Assembly (NCBI GenBank): GCA_015680685.1
Contig: MNCI01001024.1
Coordinates: 22,553-86,552, forward strand
Direction: 5' to 3'
Length of the DNA: 64,000 nucleotides
DNA from: Gnetum montanum
Lineage: Eukaryota; Streptophyta; Gnetopsida; Gnetales; Gnetaceae
Shown in pieces: positions 1-11,984 of this stretch (position 1 is the first letter of the stretch; each line of letters begins with the position of its first letter). A model generated the notes under the pieces. It had not been told where the DNA came from. It did no database searches and worked only from the letters and a program-made list of their open reading frames with translations. Both the position numbers and the translations under genes were made by a program.

Positions 1-544
1 TACTATGATTGGAAAATTAGATGTTATTTGACAAGCTATTCTAATTTTAGTGGTAGCTCATTCATACATGTCTTGAATTACTTTAATATACTTATTAACA
101 ATGTTTTTCCTCTATAAGAACCACCAAATAATATCTCTAGGAACTCTATTATATGCTTTTCCAAGTCAATAAAGATCCCATGTAGATTTTTTCTATGTTT
201 TCTAAATTTTTTCATCAATTGTCATATCAAGAAAATAACCTCTATTTTAGATTCTCCTAATAAAACCCCAAATTACTTTTTTGATACTAATGATTCAAGT
301 CTAAGACATTGTTCTATGACTCTCTTCTAAAGCTTCATAGTATGGCTCATTAGCATGAATCCTCTATAGTTTACAAAATCTTGTACATCTCTTTTATTTT
401 TGTAAATGGAAAAATAATGTTTCTTTCCAATTGTTGGACATTTTTCCATCCTCTAAATATTCTTAGATAATTATATTAGCTAAGAAACTCATGTATCTCC
501 TAATGCTTTTCAAGCTTTTATAGAAATTTTATCTAGTACACCTA

Positions 545-640
545 AAGACATATAGCCTAATTAGAACTTTATAACTTAGCATTGCCCACCCAAATTGAAC
601 CCATAACTTGGAGCTTAAAAGTCAAGACTCTTAGTGCTAT
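545..640 (-). repeat. tRNA-derived SINE-like repeat, copy 1
   Basis: Read on the minus strand, this copy has an A-box-like start followed by AGAGTCTTGAC, then CCAAGTTATGGGTTCAAT, whose GGGTTCAAT part resembles the RNA polymerase III B box (GGTTCRANNCC). The spacing of about 35 bp between the boxes is tRNA-like. The same arrangement recurs at four other places in the window. No poly-A tail is evident. Confidence 0.45.
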
Positions 641-1159
641 TATATCATCTCATTATTTTATTATAGTTATCATATTACTTCATTAGAATCTACTTATTAT
701 TATTTTAAGATGTGGTTTCTATTATTTGCAGGAGGTTAGAACATAAACTTTTTTGGGGGTGGAGGAGAGGGTGTGGTAGGAATGATTTAAATATGGAAAA
801 TACTAATGTCTCTTATACTATAGAGACTATAAAGGATTTTGATAATTTTGATTTTTTTTACTTGATGATTTATATAAATCTCTGTCAAATGATATTACTT
901 CTTGATATATATTTCTATAGATTATTGCATTTTTTTGTCCAAATAAGGGTTTTACATTGGTAATTTAGACTACCCTTCAATATTATGGAATTATTGTTTT
1001 TCATGCTAAATATTTTTTGCACATTCATTTTACATACAGGATTATTACAAAGAATGAACTTATTATCTAATAAACCAATTAGTGAACTAGTTTGTAGTTT
1101 TAGGCTTAAGGAAGATTAGTGGAGAGATTTTAAACCTTGGATTTTTTAAAAAGAATATT

Positions 1160-1275
1160 TGATGCTAAGATATATAGTTAAATAAAATTTATTATATTTC
1201 ATTATCCACCATATTTGAACTCATAACTTGCAGCTTCCAAATCAAGAGTCTTACTATTAGGCTAACACCTTATTT
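1160..1275 (-). repeat. tRNA-derived SINE-like repeat, copy 2
   Basis: This is the best preserved copy. On the minus strand it reads GGTGTTAGCCTAATAGTAAG (A-box-like, compare TRGYNNANNGG), then CAAGTTATGAGTTCAAAT (B-box-like), then a diverged tail ending near ATATATCTTAGC. That tail is shared with the other copies. The function is inferred; the repetition is seen directly. Confidence 0.5.
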
Positions 1276-1654
1276 TTTAGTTTTTATTTTTAGAAGGGGG
1301 GTGTTAGAACTTGAAATGTTTTTTTAAATTTTGGCTGAAAGGTCAACTACCAACCCCATCCAAGAGAGTTCTATTCATTCATGGTATAATATTTTAATAA
1401 TTTTATCATCATAACAATGAGTGCCACTTACTAGCTAGTTGGGCTTTATCAACATAAATAAATAGTTATCATCATGATGTTTGGCTAAGAGAAAACTTTT
1501 TCATAAAAGTTTTATTCTGGTTGAGATAACCTACATTGGTTTTTATTTTTTTAATGTTAAAAATTAATTCTAAGTGAAATAATTTGAGATTTTATTAATT
1601 TAAAAAATATAAAATATTCTCTTGATAAAATAATAGACATATGTCATAAATATA

Positions 1655-1755
1655 TTAATATCTATCCCTACAACATATAGTGAAATTAGAACTTTACAAA
1701 TAAATATTAATCATCAAAATTGAATCTATAACTCGGAGGTATTAAAATAAGAGAA
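1655..1755 (-). repeat. SINE-like repeat, degraded copy
   Basis: This partial copy keeps the B-box-like part (minus strand AGTTATAGATTCAATTTTGA) and the tail with TAAAGTTCTAATT. The A-box half is eroded. It sits about 35 bp from the next copy. Confidence 0.35.
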
Positions 1756-1786
1756 GGGGTGTTAGAATCCAAAATAATTGAAACAT

Positions 1787-1910
1787 AAATATATCCCAAG
1801 ATATATAGTTCAATTAGTACTCTATAACTTAGTATTATTCACTAAAATCAAACCAATGAATTGAGGATTCCATATGAAGTGTCTTATCACTAGGCTAATA
1901 CCCTATTATA
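1787..1910 (-). repeat. tRNA-derived SINE-like repeat, copy 4
   Basis: On the minus strand it has the A-box-like TATTAGCCTAGTGATAAG, a degraded B-box region and the tail TATAGAGTACTAATTGAAC ending at ATATATCTTGGG. The head and tail match copies 1 and 2, which sets the repeat length at roughly 110-120 bp. Confidence 0.45.
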
Positions 1911-2050
1911 AAAAGAACCTTGCCTAAAAATATTTGAAAAGTACAATTATTTATTATATTATGATTTTAAACCTCTCATACGATGCACATAATAATTATT
2001 TAATCTTATATTTTGATAGGGGAGGGAAGAAGATGTTGAATCTCATACAA

Positions 2051-2520
2051 TGAATAATAATATTAAAAAAAAATTAGAGTACCTAAGATTAATATATGAA
2101 AATTCTAAAGGAAAAGCATAATGATTTTTAGAATGCATTTTTATGCATTCATCCTTACAACCAATCTTGAAAAACCTCTTGTTTGGATTAGAAAAGGATT
2201 AGGTTTTTTCCTTATTTAGAAGCACCATAATGGGTTTTCACTTCCTACTAAAAGATTTCTTGTAAAAAAAGAAGAAAATACTCTCTAAAGATAAAATAAT
2301 ACATGAATTAGAAATAATGAAAAAATAGCATAGGAACTAAATGCTTCTCATTATTTAGCCTCCAAAATAAAAAGAAATTAATGCTATATAAAATAAATTA
2401 ATTGATGAGCTTTCATTGCGATCTTTTTGCTTGAAGCTATAGCTAATAAGTAAAATCTTTAGGAATCTAATATTTAACTTCTATTGATAGGTCATAGTTA
2501 TGCTCTTATTTCTAGAAAAT
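2051..2520 (+). repeat. Dispersed ~470 bp repeat, left copy
   Basis: This stretch matches 62756-63226 in the same orientation over nearly its whole length. Shared landmarks, in order, are TGAATAATAATATTAAAA, TTACAACCAAT, CTTATTTAGAAGC, TTCTTGTAAAAAAAG and CATAGTTATGCTCTT. The copies are clearly diverged and have small indels. No coding frame and no terminal structure are visible, so the class is unknown. Confidence 0.7.
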
Positions 2521-5500
2521 AATTTCATACCCAAGCTTCCAAATAGAGAAAAAAACAAATGATCTAAGATACTTTAAAATCCAAAGAAAGAAAGTAGACA
2601 AAGTAGGTTGATCACCAATAATGACTTTCCTTATGCTTGGTTGAAAGTTATTATAAATTTTGGATGTTCATTTCCAAGGATGCTGAGTAATAGGACAAAA
2701 AAAACTTGAAAAAATGAATCTTTACTTTCGTAGAGAGGACATTGAGGAGACACAATTCTTATGTGTTTAAAACAGATGCCAATAGTAATACCTTGATAAG
2801 TAAGAAAACATATAAAATATGAATTTTATGAAAGGTAAAATCTCTTAAGATATCTTATATTTCCCAACTTAATCATAACTTAGCATTGAAACACCTAGTA
2901 TGACGCTACACTACTTGAGTTACAAACCTAAATAACCATAAATAACTAAGTATAGAGCCTAAAATGAGACATTAATTTTACAAGTTCTTCTTGAGAATTT
3001 CTCATTAAATATTTTTATCCATTAGGAAAGAAAGCATTATCTTGATTTTTTTCATCTATTTTGAGTTGATGATTCATTATACAATAAGACTTTGTTGTAG
3101 TAAAGAAAGCTCATGATTTTCCATTTTCCTCTAAAATATTAACATGTATGAAAAAAATACTAGAAATATGAGCTCCATGAACTATTATTAGTTACTAAAT
3201 TCTCTAAAATTATTATTATTTCTTTATGTAATTAGATATGAATTAATTAAGTATTTTTATAAAGATACAATGATTCTACCTTATACAAGAATATTGTATT
3301 TCTATAACATGATGTTTGATCATCAAGAATGTAATTTAGAAGTCATTTATTTATTTTTCATGTGTGTTTGCATTGCACCTATTCCGTAAGGAATTACAAT
3401 GTTAGTATGCCTTTAATTGCATTTAGACATGTGAGCATTGTAGCAATTCCATAAGGGATTGCAATAAGTATGTTTATTTTTTATTTTATTCTTAATGTAA
3501 AATATATATAAACATTACAAATATTTTAATTTCTCACTATGGTAACATGATTTATTTTTATATGATATGTATTATAATATTTTTTTATGCTTTTGAAATG
3601 ATACACAAATAAACTCTATAATTCACTTTTGTTTCTTCTTAACGGTAATGACTAGTTCACCAAGTGTACCAATTAATATAGTTATTTTGGTCTCACTTGA
3701 AGGGAGCCCCTATCATTAGTGCCATTATTAGGAAAGATGCATATTGAATAAATAGTTTGCTTATACATTCAAATTCTTGCATTTTAGTTTCAATATGTGT
3801 ATATTTTTCTTAGCATCTATATGCAGATTTTAACTTATAAGTTAAATGGTAGACTATGTGGAAGGCATAAGAACCTTTAGCATGAATTAATTTGAAAAGT
3901 AAAAGATTGTACATGTTTTGTTTGAGAATGTGCTGAATCATTCTCAACTACTATTGGTCCTAGCTTGCCACCATGATAGGAAAGAAAGGTGAAAAAATGT
4001 AATTGAATAATCTTGCAAGGAATCAAATTAAGCTATACATGAAGGTATCATGGAGACCCTAACAAATATATATCTTTTAGATGATTTACTATTTTATAGG
4101 ATTGGAAAGAAACAAAAAGTAGTACAAGTATCATTCAATATAAGAACTTCATGATAGTTCGATTGAAGAGGAGGAACAACTATGTAAGACCTTCAAGGAT
4201 AGGATGATTAATGATGATGAGAAGACCCCTCACTGAATGGGCAAGAAGGAAATCCCTTAAAAAGATCCTTTGAAGAAAAATTATGAAGAGAAAGGATAAT
4301 CCAATGGTAATAATTCATTTTTCCAATTCCAATTTCTTCATCTCATTAGGGATGATTGTTAATGAAATGGTAACTTAAAATGATAAAATCTAATTTATGT
4401 TAAAAGTATTATTTATTAGGTTGACCTATTTGAATGATAGAGAAGTTTAGAAATAAGGAAAAGTAGCACTTCTAAGGTTTATCTATTTATCCCTAAGGTT
4501 AACTGACCCCTTCAAAGATCAACCAACCTGAGTTCAGTATAGTTGTAGCTAGACCAAAATGCATATTTTTAAGATTGAACAACATTTCCATAGGTTGACC
4601 TATTTAATATAGGTTATTCTTGTTAGATGAAGAGTTCTAAGTACCTAAGATCAAGTAAGAAGACCAAAGTTAGAGTTTATAGTTTTTTTAGATTTCAACA
4701 TAAGATTAATTAGCCCAAGCATAGGTTGACTAAACAAGTATATAGGGTAATTCATCCTAGTTTAGGATGATGTATTAGGGGAATAATAACAAAAAAATAA
4801 AAATAAAAAGGAAAAAACAATCCTCAAAATTTATGATACAAACAACGCATTAAGATTCGAGCTTAACCATTTATATTCAAGGATGGAACATTTCTTCATG
4901 AACATCATAGATCATTTATCTATTGTTGTTCAAGTGGAGATGGATCATTGAATAAGGAGTAGTATTTCAACATTAATAAGAGAGATCAAAGTAAGCTTCT
5001 GGGAAAATTTTAAAAGTGCAAGAAAGAGAGTCAAATAGAAACATTCCATTGTATCATTGTACCCTAATCTCTATATCTTTTACATGCTTGTACTTGTATT
5101 GGATATAATCTAATCTAATATAAGATCACTGAGCATCATTTTAAAATTTCCTTTTATTTGTAAGTTTTAGTTTCAAGATTTTTACATGAAAATCTCATTT
5201 TTATGAAAAGGAGACTAGAAAACCTTGAATCTAGTACTATTTCTCAAGAAGTTAAAGAATATTGGATGGAAACCTAGGGAAATAGTGATTCTTTATCATT
5301 ATCAATTTTCATTACTACCAAGTCAAGTTTCAATACTATCTTATCAATTATATAAACCTTTCCAATAATTATCTCTCCTATCTATCATTCAAACCCAACT
5401 CATTCTACATTTGACTTAGCATTTTCCTTATGATAATTTAGTATCTATTCTACTTGATTTTTTTAACATTAAATTCAACTAGTTTAGAAGTTAAAAGGTT

Positions 5501-5541
5501 ATCTATAAGTACAATTCAGTTTACCATTTCTACAAAGAAAG
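2521..5541. other. AT-rich intergenic DNA, no gene seen
   Basis: There is no open frame of note. Small repeats are present: a doubled ~38 bp segment at 3370-3472, and several AGGTTGACC-like words between about 4418 and 4730. The region ends with the left copy of the target-site duplication (GAAAG, 5537-5541) of element A. Old LTR debris is likely but could not be assigned. Confidence 0.5.
3370..3472. repeat. Short direct repeat with inner palindrome
   Basis: Two related segments begin with GCATTG and contain AATTCCRTAAGGRATT-like palindromic cores, at about 3370-3409 and 3435-3472. They are separated by about 25 bp. Small size and divergence prevent further classification. Confidence 0.4.
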
Positions 5542-5627
5542 TGATGAGACGCGATATCGCATAGGCCGCAAAATCGTGTCGTCCCCTGCGATATCGCGTA
5601 CACAATATCACGGTCTGTCGCCAAATC

Positions 5628-5635
5628 TATAAATA
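5628..5635 (+). promoter_or_regulatory. TATA box of element A LTR1
   Basis: TATAAATA lies about 85 bp inside the LTR, just after the GATATC palindrome cluster. It is conserved at 12059-12066 and 13502-13509 in the other two LTRs. AATAAA follows about 170 bp downstream, the usual U3-R order. Confidence 0.8.
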
Positions 5636-5899
5636 AGAGGTGGAAATCCCCTCATTTCTCATCCTAGGCTTAAAGTAGGGAAACTCTGGTAGTTTGATCA
5701 CTCCAGAGATAGAATATTTTCCATGTGCCCGTAGTAGGAGTCCCCAAGTGAACGGATGTTTATTCGAGCAGTTTGTACCTGAACGCAAGTTGTGTCTGGC
5801 AATAAAGAAGAGCTTTGTGGATAAACCTTGTAGTGCATGGAATAGGTTTATTACATGTTATTTCCTACCTATTATTTATTACCTACATTAGTGCAACAT

Positions 5900-6178
5900 G
5901 AGTACAACTTTATTATGATCATTGACGAATGTGTACGGCTAATCAAGGAATCAGCTGCTCATCGCGATTAGTCTCTCTCACCCTCAACTCCTAGAATGCG
6001 GGATGAGTACGACTTGACTACGAGTATCTACGGGTGTGTATGGCTAATGAAGGAATCGGCTACTCATAGCGATTAGTCTCTCTCACCGTCAACTCCTAGA
6101 ATGCGTGATGAGTACGACTTGACTACGAGCATCTATGGGTGTGTACGGCTAGTCAAGGAATCGACTGCTCATCACGTT
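5900..6178 (+). repeat. 105 bp tandem repeat inside LTR1, 2.7 copies
   Basis: Units start with GAGTAC at 5900, 6005 and 6110, exactly 105 bp apart; the third is partial. Each contains GTGTAYGGCTARTSAAGGAATC and, in full units, CTCTCACCSTCAACTCCTAG. LTR3 carries one unit fewer and LTR2 a shortened version, which accounts for most of the LTR length difference. Confidence 0.9.
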
Positions 6179-6593
6179 TAGGCTAGTTAAGTGCCTCAGT
6201 ACGACCACTTCGAGCACGTGCGTTACATGTGGTAATCCTAGTAATGATTAGCGCTTGGTAGCCACAGTTGCATAGTTCAGGGTGTGTACAGTAAATGGGA
6301 ATGGATGCTGATGCTAGTTAATTTAGACTTAGGACATTAGTTAGAGTTAGTTAGTTTCTCAACCCTTCACCTCATAGCATAGGAGAAAAACATTAAAAGC
6401 TATAAAAATCATATACCTCGGAATTACTTAACCATACACCGTGACAACAACAAGTAAGTATAGGAAAAAAATGAATGATTAACCCCAAGTGTTCCATGGG
6501 GCATTTAGGCATTTAGTCTGCGGAGTTCGACCAGATCGCGCGTGCTACGCTCATTTCGTATGGTTGAGTGTAGGGGTACCTCGCCACTCATCA

Positions 6594-6613
6594 TTGGTGC
6601 CGTTGCCAAGGAC
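6594..6613 (+). other. Primer-binding site of element A (tRNA-Asp type)
   Basis: TTGGTGCCGTTGCCAAGGAC follows LTR1 immediately. It resembles the complement of the plant tRNA-Asp 3' end (TGGCGCCGTTGCC...), with one C-to-T change in the first ten bases. Elements B and C have diverged versions at the same place. Confidence 0.8.
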
Positions 6614-6733
6614 TAAGTGTTTGTATGGCAATTAGAACATAAGGGACATCACTCCCATCATTGTGAGCCTTAATGAACCTTCAGGTTAATCAAGATAAAA
6701 ATTATATAATGGTGAAATAGCACACCGATAAAA

Positions 6734-9060
6734 ATGCCTTCTTCTCATAAGAGAAACTCACCACCTAAGGACCACACACAAGACAGTCGGCAACATAAAA
6801 AACATAACCAAAATCAGCCAAGTCCTAAATAATACAAGATGACATATACTCATCCTGATGATTATATTTCCAATTTTACTTTTATTCTCCATCAAGACAA
6901 ACAACTGCAGTGGAGAGATTTGCAAGGTAACATCATGTTACCCCCAGATCGATCAATCTCTAACATGATTTTCCGTGCCTTAGTACAGATTGGCATGTAA
7001 GATCATTATGCTGAATATGTTGTGGAAGATTTTGATATGAGAGATTATTATCCCATAGATGCCCAACGTATGAGAGACTTAAGGTAGTTGAGTCAACGTA
7101 CTTTTCTGAAGGGCAAAGCCCCGCACGTCCTTAGCGAAATAGGAGATGAGGAACCCCTTATCATGGGTTCTTTAAAAAATGATGTTTCCCCTACTAACAA
7201 TGGTGAGGAGGAAGGGTATCAGAACCTACGATCAATGATACATACCCCTGGTTCTGATGCTCGTGAACACCGGTTGTTCATAGAGGGAACAACTACTCAT
7301 GCTAAGGATGGGCACTTAGATCGTCACCATGATCGGGGCCGTAGTAGCTGAAGAGGAGGTAAGAAACATCGTCATGGTGATGGTTCCCCTTCTTCTTTCC
7401 CTTCTTCACATCACTCACCCTCTCCTTCCACATTTGGGAGTAGCCACCATGAACATAAAAGTGAGGATAAAGGTAAGAAGGATGAAAGACCTCGACGGGA
7501 AAGTCGAGAGAGAGAACAAGGGCAAGGATGTAGGGAGAGTAGGGAACAACGCAGACATCATAGGCATCATGAAAGAGATGATCATGATGAGCTCCTACTT
7601 GCAACCCAAAGTATGCTTGACATAACGAAGGCAGTTAGGATTCCCACAAGGCATTTGAAAGATAGTCAGATCAAACAATTAGACATGAACAACATCCTAT
7701 GATTTGAAGGGGGATACAATGCTGATCTGCAAAATCATTTACAGGAATTCCATGATGCCTGTGCCTTGCAAAATATAGAGAATGAGTGGCAGAAGCTTAA
7801 GTTTTTCCCAAGGACACTCACCAAGGAAGCAGAGAGCTGGTACCGATCCTTAGAACTGGAAACCATCACGAGGTGGAGTACGATGCTAGAACTGTTTAAC
7901 GAAAAGTATCAAATGTACTCCAAAGTGTCCAATTTCTGTAAGCAGTGCCAAGGCTGGAAACAAGGTCATCACGAACCCTTGGATGCTACCATGGCCCACT
8001 ATTACACATTGTTACATCGTTGCCCGAGCCATGGGTATGCTTAGCGGGATCAACTCTGCCACATCATGGATGGGCTAAGGCATGAAAGTTGGAGAACCCC
8101 TGGGACTTATGCCCAAGGGAGACTCTCAAAACTTAGAGCCCATTAAGTTCAAAGCTTGTTGGAGCAAGTAGCAAACAAAGAAGGTGAGCTACACAAAAGG
8201 GAAAGTGCGAAAGAGTACAACCGAGATCCCTCTCTTCAAAAGAAGGGAGTGAAATTTTGTGATGAAGAGGATGAGTCACCACTCAAAGAGTTGGTAAATA
8301 GGAAAACCTTGCCGATCCAAAAACTCACAACAGAAATAGCGGCTAAGGTAGATGATGTACGGAGTTCCTTAGACTCTAAAATTGAAACTTTCTTGAAAAT
8401 TGTAGAAGAGTCTAAGGTTGAAAAAAGTAGTGACAAAGGTAAGAAAAAGTGGAGAGATTTAAGCCTGCACATAACAAGGGTAAGGGAAAAATCATTAACT
8501 CTGATGTGGCTATGAATTTTGACATAGACGATGACAGTGGATGTGAGATCTGCCATTATGACCATCCTAAGGGATGTTGCTGCATTATCTCAAATCTACA
8601 AGAGTCTGGGGGGTGTATGTGCTAAATCCAAGACTCAACCAATGGCAAACACCTCGAAGGTTACCTTATCCACAAGGTAACCCAAGGCAATTCCACCAAC
8701 CCTTAACGTATTATCCAAGTGGAACTCAACCATAGCCCATCGGATAGCATCAGCAGTGGAAATACTCATAGTCATGGGGGATGCCATTATCGAAACATCA
8801 GTACCCTTACCGGTAGCCTGACCCTTATGGATATTATGTGTAGCAGCCGATTTCTCCAAGTGACTCTATGGGTCACACAACCCCCAACCGTTACTACCAA
8901 GTTTGGGAGTACTTCAGAAGGAATCCTTCTCCTCCAGGAGACACTGCATACCCACACCATCCTCCTAATCCATCCGCACCTCTTCCACCACAAGTAGTTC
9001 CCATAACACCTCCTGCTCCAACAATGCAAGGGGAACTTCCTCCTCAACCGTAGCAGCATC
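6734..9060 (+). pseudogene. Element A gag, broken by stops
   Basis: The frame starting at the ATG at 6734 runs to 8515 without a length change but with several stops (TAA, TAG, TGA). An N-terminal part carrying FILHQD is followed by a His/Arg/Asp-rich stretch (7230-7600). The gypsy gag core then spans about 7690-8040, with the typical W..F...L...A..WY pattern around WQKLKFFP and ESWYRSLE. A charged linker follows. After a frame change at 8515-8560 comes a Cys/His motif, CEICHYDHPKGCC (8542-8580), then a Pro/Gln-rich tail to about 9060. Gag would form the particle that packages the RNA. Related broken copies are in B, C and D. Confidence 0.85.
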
Positions 9061-9365
9061 ACACTGAGAGAGCTGTAAGTATTCAACCAATTGCTGGTTC
9101 TGAAAACTGTAAAAAGAGAAGACCCTACTTTAGAATCAAAATCCCAGAAAAACTCTTGCAACAACAAGTGGTTGAGGCCATGTACACTCCTCCACCATCT
9201 AACACTTCGAAGCACCCTTCAGTCCAAAATCAGAGCTTTACGCATACGGTTATGTTAACGCATACCGTAACTAACTAGATCAAGGTAGGCCACCTTCCCA
9301 GGAAACTAACTAACCCTGGGTGTCCCTTAATCTATCTCTAGATCACCGAAAATAAACCACATAGG

Positions 9366-9854
9366 GCTCTTCTTGACTCAGGTTTTGGAGTCAACTTAAT
9401 TTCATGAGAGATGTATCATGCCTAGAACCTGCCCCAACTTAAGAAGAGCAACATTCAACTATAGTTGGTAGACCAGTCCATCACCATTCCCTTGGGGTTG
9501 GTGGAGGACATCATCACCACTATGTGTGGTTGGTCTTACCCAGCTAATTTCCTGGTGATTGAAGTTAACAACAATGAAGGGGACATCCCAATTATAATGG
9601 GAAGGGCATGGCTAAGTATAGTAGATGCATGCCTTAGGATCCGCGATCTTTCCTTGGAAATTTCCAAGATCAACATTTGTGGAAAGATTGAGAAAAGGAA
9701 AGTTCCATGCATCACATACAGTGATTCATCGGGTGATGACATGGAGGAAATATCTCTATGTAACAGGTGTGCCCACGAAACCTTCCAACAAAGATGCCTG
9801 TATGTAGCAACCACACAAGAAGCAGTAGACATCCTGTGGTTGACAACTACTTGA
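9366..9854 (+). pseudogene. Element A aspartic protease region
   Basis: The retroviral-type protease signature LLDSG is present, with the catalytic Asp at 9375-9377. The same frame continues through VDQSITIPLGLVEDI and a PIIMGRAWLS segment to a stop at 9854. There is an in-frame stop near 9405 and another near 9420. The enzyme would cut the Gag-Pol precursor. Downstream sequence resembles the start of the protease-RT linker of D only as far as about 9890, where pol is missing. Confidence 0.8.
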
Positions 9855-9879
9855 AGGAGTAGAAAAATATGCATGGAAC

Positions 9880-10020
9880 GAACTGAGGTAACTCATGCTA
9901 ACAATGAAATCATATATACATTGGAACATGAGCGTCGCCAACTTCCACCCCTTAATCTAAGATCATCAATCGGGAGAAGTTGGGAACTTCTTAGAAATTC
10001 AAATAGAAGCTCGTTATTTT
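9880..10020 (+). other. Deletion junction replacing RT, RNase H and integrase
   Basis: Up to about 9890 the sequence follows the D linker (ATGCATGGAACYAACTGAGG). By about 10010 it follows the segment just behind integrase in B and D (TTTTGGATCTCTCC, then a GAGATGGCC word). About 100 bp in between has no clear counterpart. The 3 kb of pol present in D is therefore absent. Confidence 0.8.
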
Positions 10021-11984
10021 GGATCTCTCCATTAGAACTCAGTCATGGGTGAGATGGCCATCTATGCTAATTATATGGGACTCTCAGTTCTTTTTGATTT
10101 TTGTTTTACACATTTTTGTTTTACACGTTTTTGTTTTACATGTTTTTGTCTTACACATTTTTTTAAAAAAATTTCTTTAACTTTTTTAATTTTTTTTACA
10201 ACATCGTTATACTTTTTTCATTTTGTGTGTGTGTGTGTGTGTGTATCCACCTTGTAAGTTTTTCACCCAATAAGTGTTTAGAATGATGGTATGAAATATT
10301 TTCATATTGATTGCTAATGTTTGGTTTTTACCTTTAAGTCACAATGTTGATACTAAGGTATGTTTCTTTTGATATGGCAGGCAATAAGTTCACTTCATCC
10401 ATCCATCCACTAGTTCTATGGTCTCTCTCGGCTTGGAAATGTATAGTCCCTTTCTAATAAAGAACTTAAATGAATCAGTGATTGGGTATGTCTCAAACTA
10501 AGGAAGGACTCACGGTTTGAAAAGGGTGTGACTTCAAGGGAACTTGATGCTTTTGTGTTGGCCGTTCTCTTGGGTGCTTGGATGTTTTCTTTTTGAGTTT
10601 TCTCACAGTTTCGATGTTACCTAATTATCAGAAGCTGAGACCATAAAAATAAAAATTCTTTGCATGGTGTGGTTCTCATGCATAAAAATACAAAACACAA
10701 AATTCAAAAAAAAAACAACTAAGTGAGAATTCAAAGCATACCCCTTAGATAGAATAAACTTGGGCAACAAGCACTAGTTAAGGAACCAAAGTGTTCCCTC
10801 TAACTAAGGCCTTTCTTGCTTCCCATTCTCTCCTTTGTTTCGTCGGAATGATGATGGATCTTGGGGGAGGCATTCTCGTTACTCCAGTTTATGGTTTACC
10901 CATATGCATTGATGCGAAGTCACTGGATGTGGTTGGTATGAGGCCGGAGTTGGAATGAGATCTGCCAAGTCACATTAATCATGCAACACACAAGGGACTG
11001 TACACCACCTTGTTCTTGGGATTCCATTCCATTTTCTTCTCTCCATCCTTCTCTCCATTGATCACCTCATTGCCGGTTGTATCATTAGTGTATATATTTT
11101 GGTTGATGGATTGTTTTCTTTTCAGTAAATTCTTGTGGTTAAGACTTTAACTCTTGTTCCCAATGACATTCCCAGGGCCTACGGACTCTTTGAGTGTGGG
11201 TTTGTCAGGGCATTAAGGGCATGAGCCTACTCTGGGGAGGACCCACTGACATTCCTATTTGGTGCATTAGTTAAATTATTTCCCTTAACATTTAGCAATT
11301 AATTGTATTTTGTTCATTTCCATCTTGACATTCATTTCATTGATGCTATAGTTGTCCCTTTTTACCTATCTTTCTTACTCATTTTCTTTTTCCATTCTAA
11401 CGCTATCGGAGGTTCACAATTACTCATGGGGGTATGGGGCCTGATTTTTTCAATTTTCTCCTAGCCCTGAAATTTTTGATTTTCTTCCTAACCCCTACAC
11501 CTTTGGTAGTCATCATTAATATATTCCCAGATCTATATCAACCATACCACAACCTAGCCAATGAGTTTACACTGAAGAAAGGTATCAATTACCCTTGCTA
11601 ATATATGATTGTGTTGTGTGTGCAGATGGTAGACATGCAACAATGAATTGGATTTGGAGCAAACACTTGGAATGAAGCAGCACTACAGTAGCTATGCAAG
11701 GAGCAAGATCGATGGTGTGCTTATAGATGGACAACAAGGCGCAATCTTGGCATTGGCAGTAGTAACAGTTCCTTCTCTCTCTCTTTCTCAGCTGCCAACT
11801 AAGGCCTGATGTCATTGTAATAAGGTGTTCACCCTTGTTGTCATGAACACCCATTTTGTCAATTCTTGTAATAATGATCCGTTCACATGTCATCCCATTA
11901 GCTCCACTCCCCTCAATAATTCCATACCGTCCCGATATTCTTGTAAGGAACTCGAGGACAAGTTTTCATTCAGTCATGGGGGTA
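10020..11984 (+). other. Element A non-coding 3' internal region
   Basis: A T-rich start with four TTTTTGTYTTACAC-like units (about 10095-10165) is followed by a GT microsatellite (10224-10245). Blocks shared with B and D come next: TTGCATGGTGTGGTTC (about 10660), GATGCGAAGTCACT (about 10911) and GGGCATGAGCCTACT (about 11218). The region ends with a purine-rich GGGGGTA directly before LTR2, the plus-strand priming tract. No open frame is conserved. Its position matches the env-like region of Athila-type elements, but nothing env-like is recognisable. Confidence 0.75.
10224..10245 (+). repeat. GT microsatellite
   Basis: An uninterrupted run of about 11 TG units lies in the 3' non-coding region of element A. 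It is not found at the same place in B or D. Confidence 0.9.

Larger units (their letters stand above)
1..2050. other. AT-rich intergenic DNA with tRNA-like repeats
   Basis: No gene is visible: stops are dense in all frames and the few short open frames have no recognisable motif. The stretch holds several copies of a tRNA-like dispersed repeat, listed separately. At about 1290 and 1745 a G-run followed by TGTTAGAA resembles a polypurine tract joined to an LTR start, so old copia LTR remnants are possible, but no LTR pair could be delimited. Confidence 0.5.
5542..6593 (+). repeat. Element A LTR1 (5' LTR)
   Basis: This 1052 bp LTR runs from TGATGAG to CTCATCA. U3 has several GATATC-centred palindromic words at about 5550-5615. 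The TATA box TATAAATA is at 5628-5635 and a poly-A signal AATAAA at 5801-5806. A 105 bp tandem repeat occupies 5900 to about 6178. The LTR is followed directly by the primer-binding site, which identifies it as the 5' copy. Confidence 0.93.

Noticed and set aside
8719-9215. Overlapping ORFs of 60-140 codons on both strands in the A gag tail
   Set aside because: They are shadow frames of the Pro/Gln-rich gag tail, whose low complexity keeps several frames open.
10045-10257. 70-codon Phe/Cys-rich ORF behind element A gag-protease
   Set aside because: It arises from TTTTTGTTTTACAC repeats and the GT microsatellite and is not conserved in B or D.
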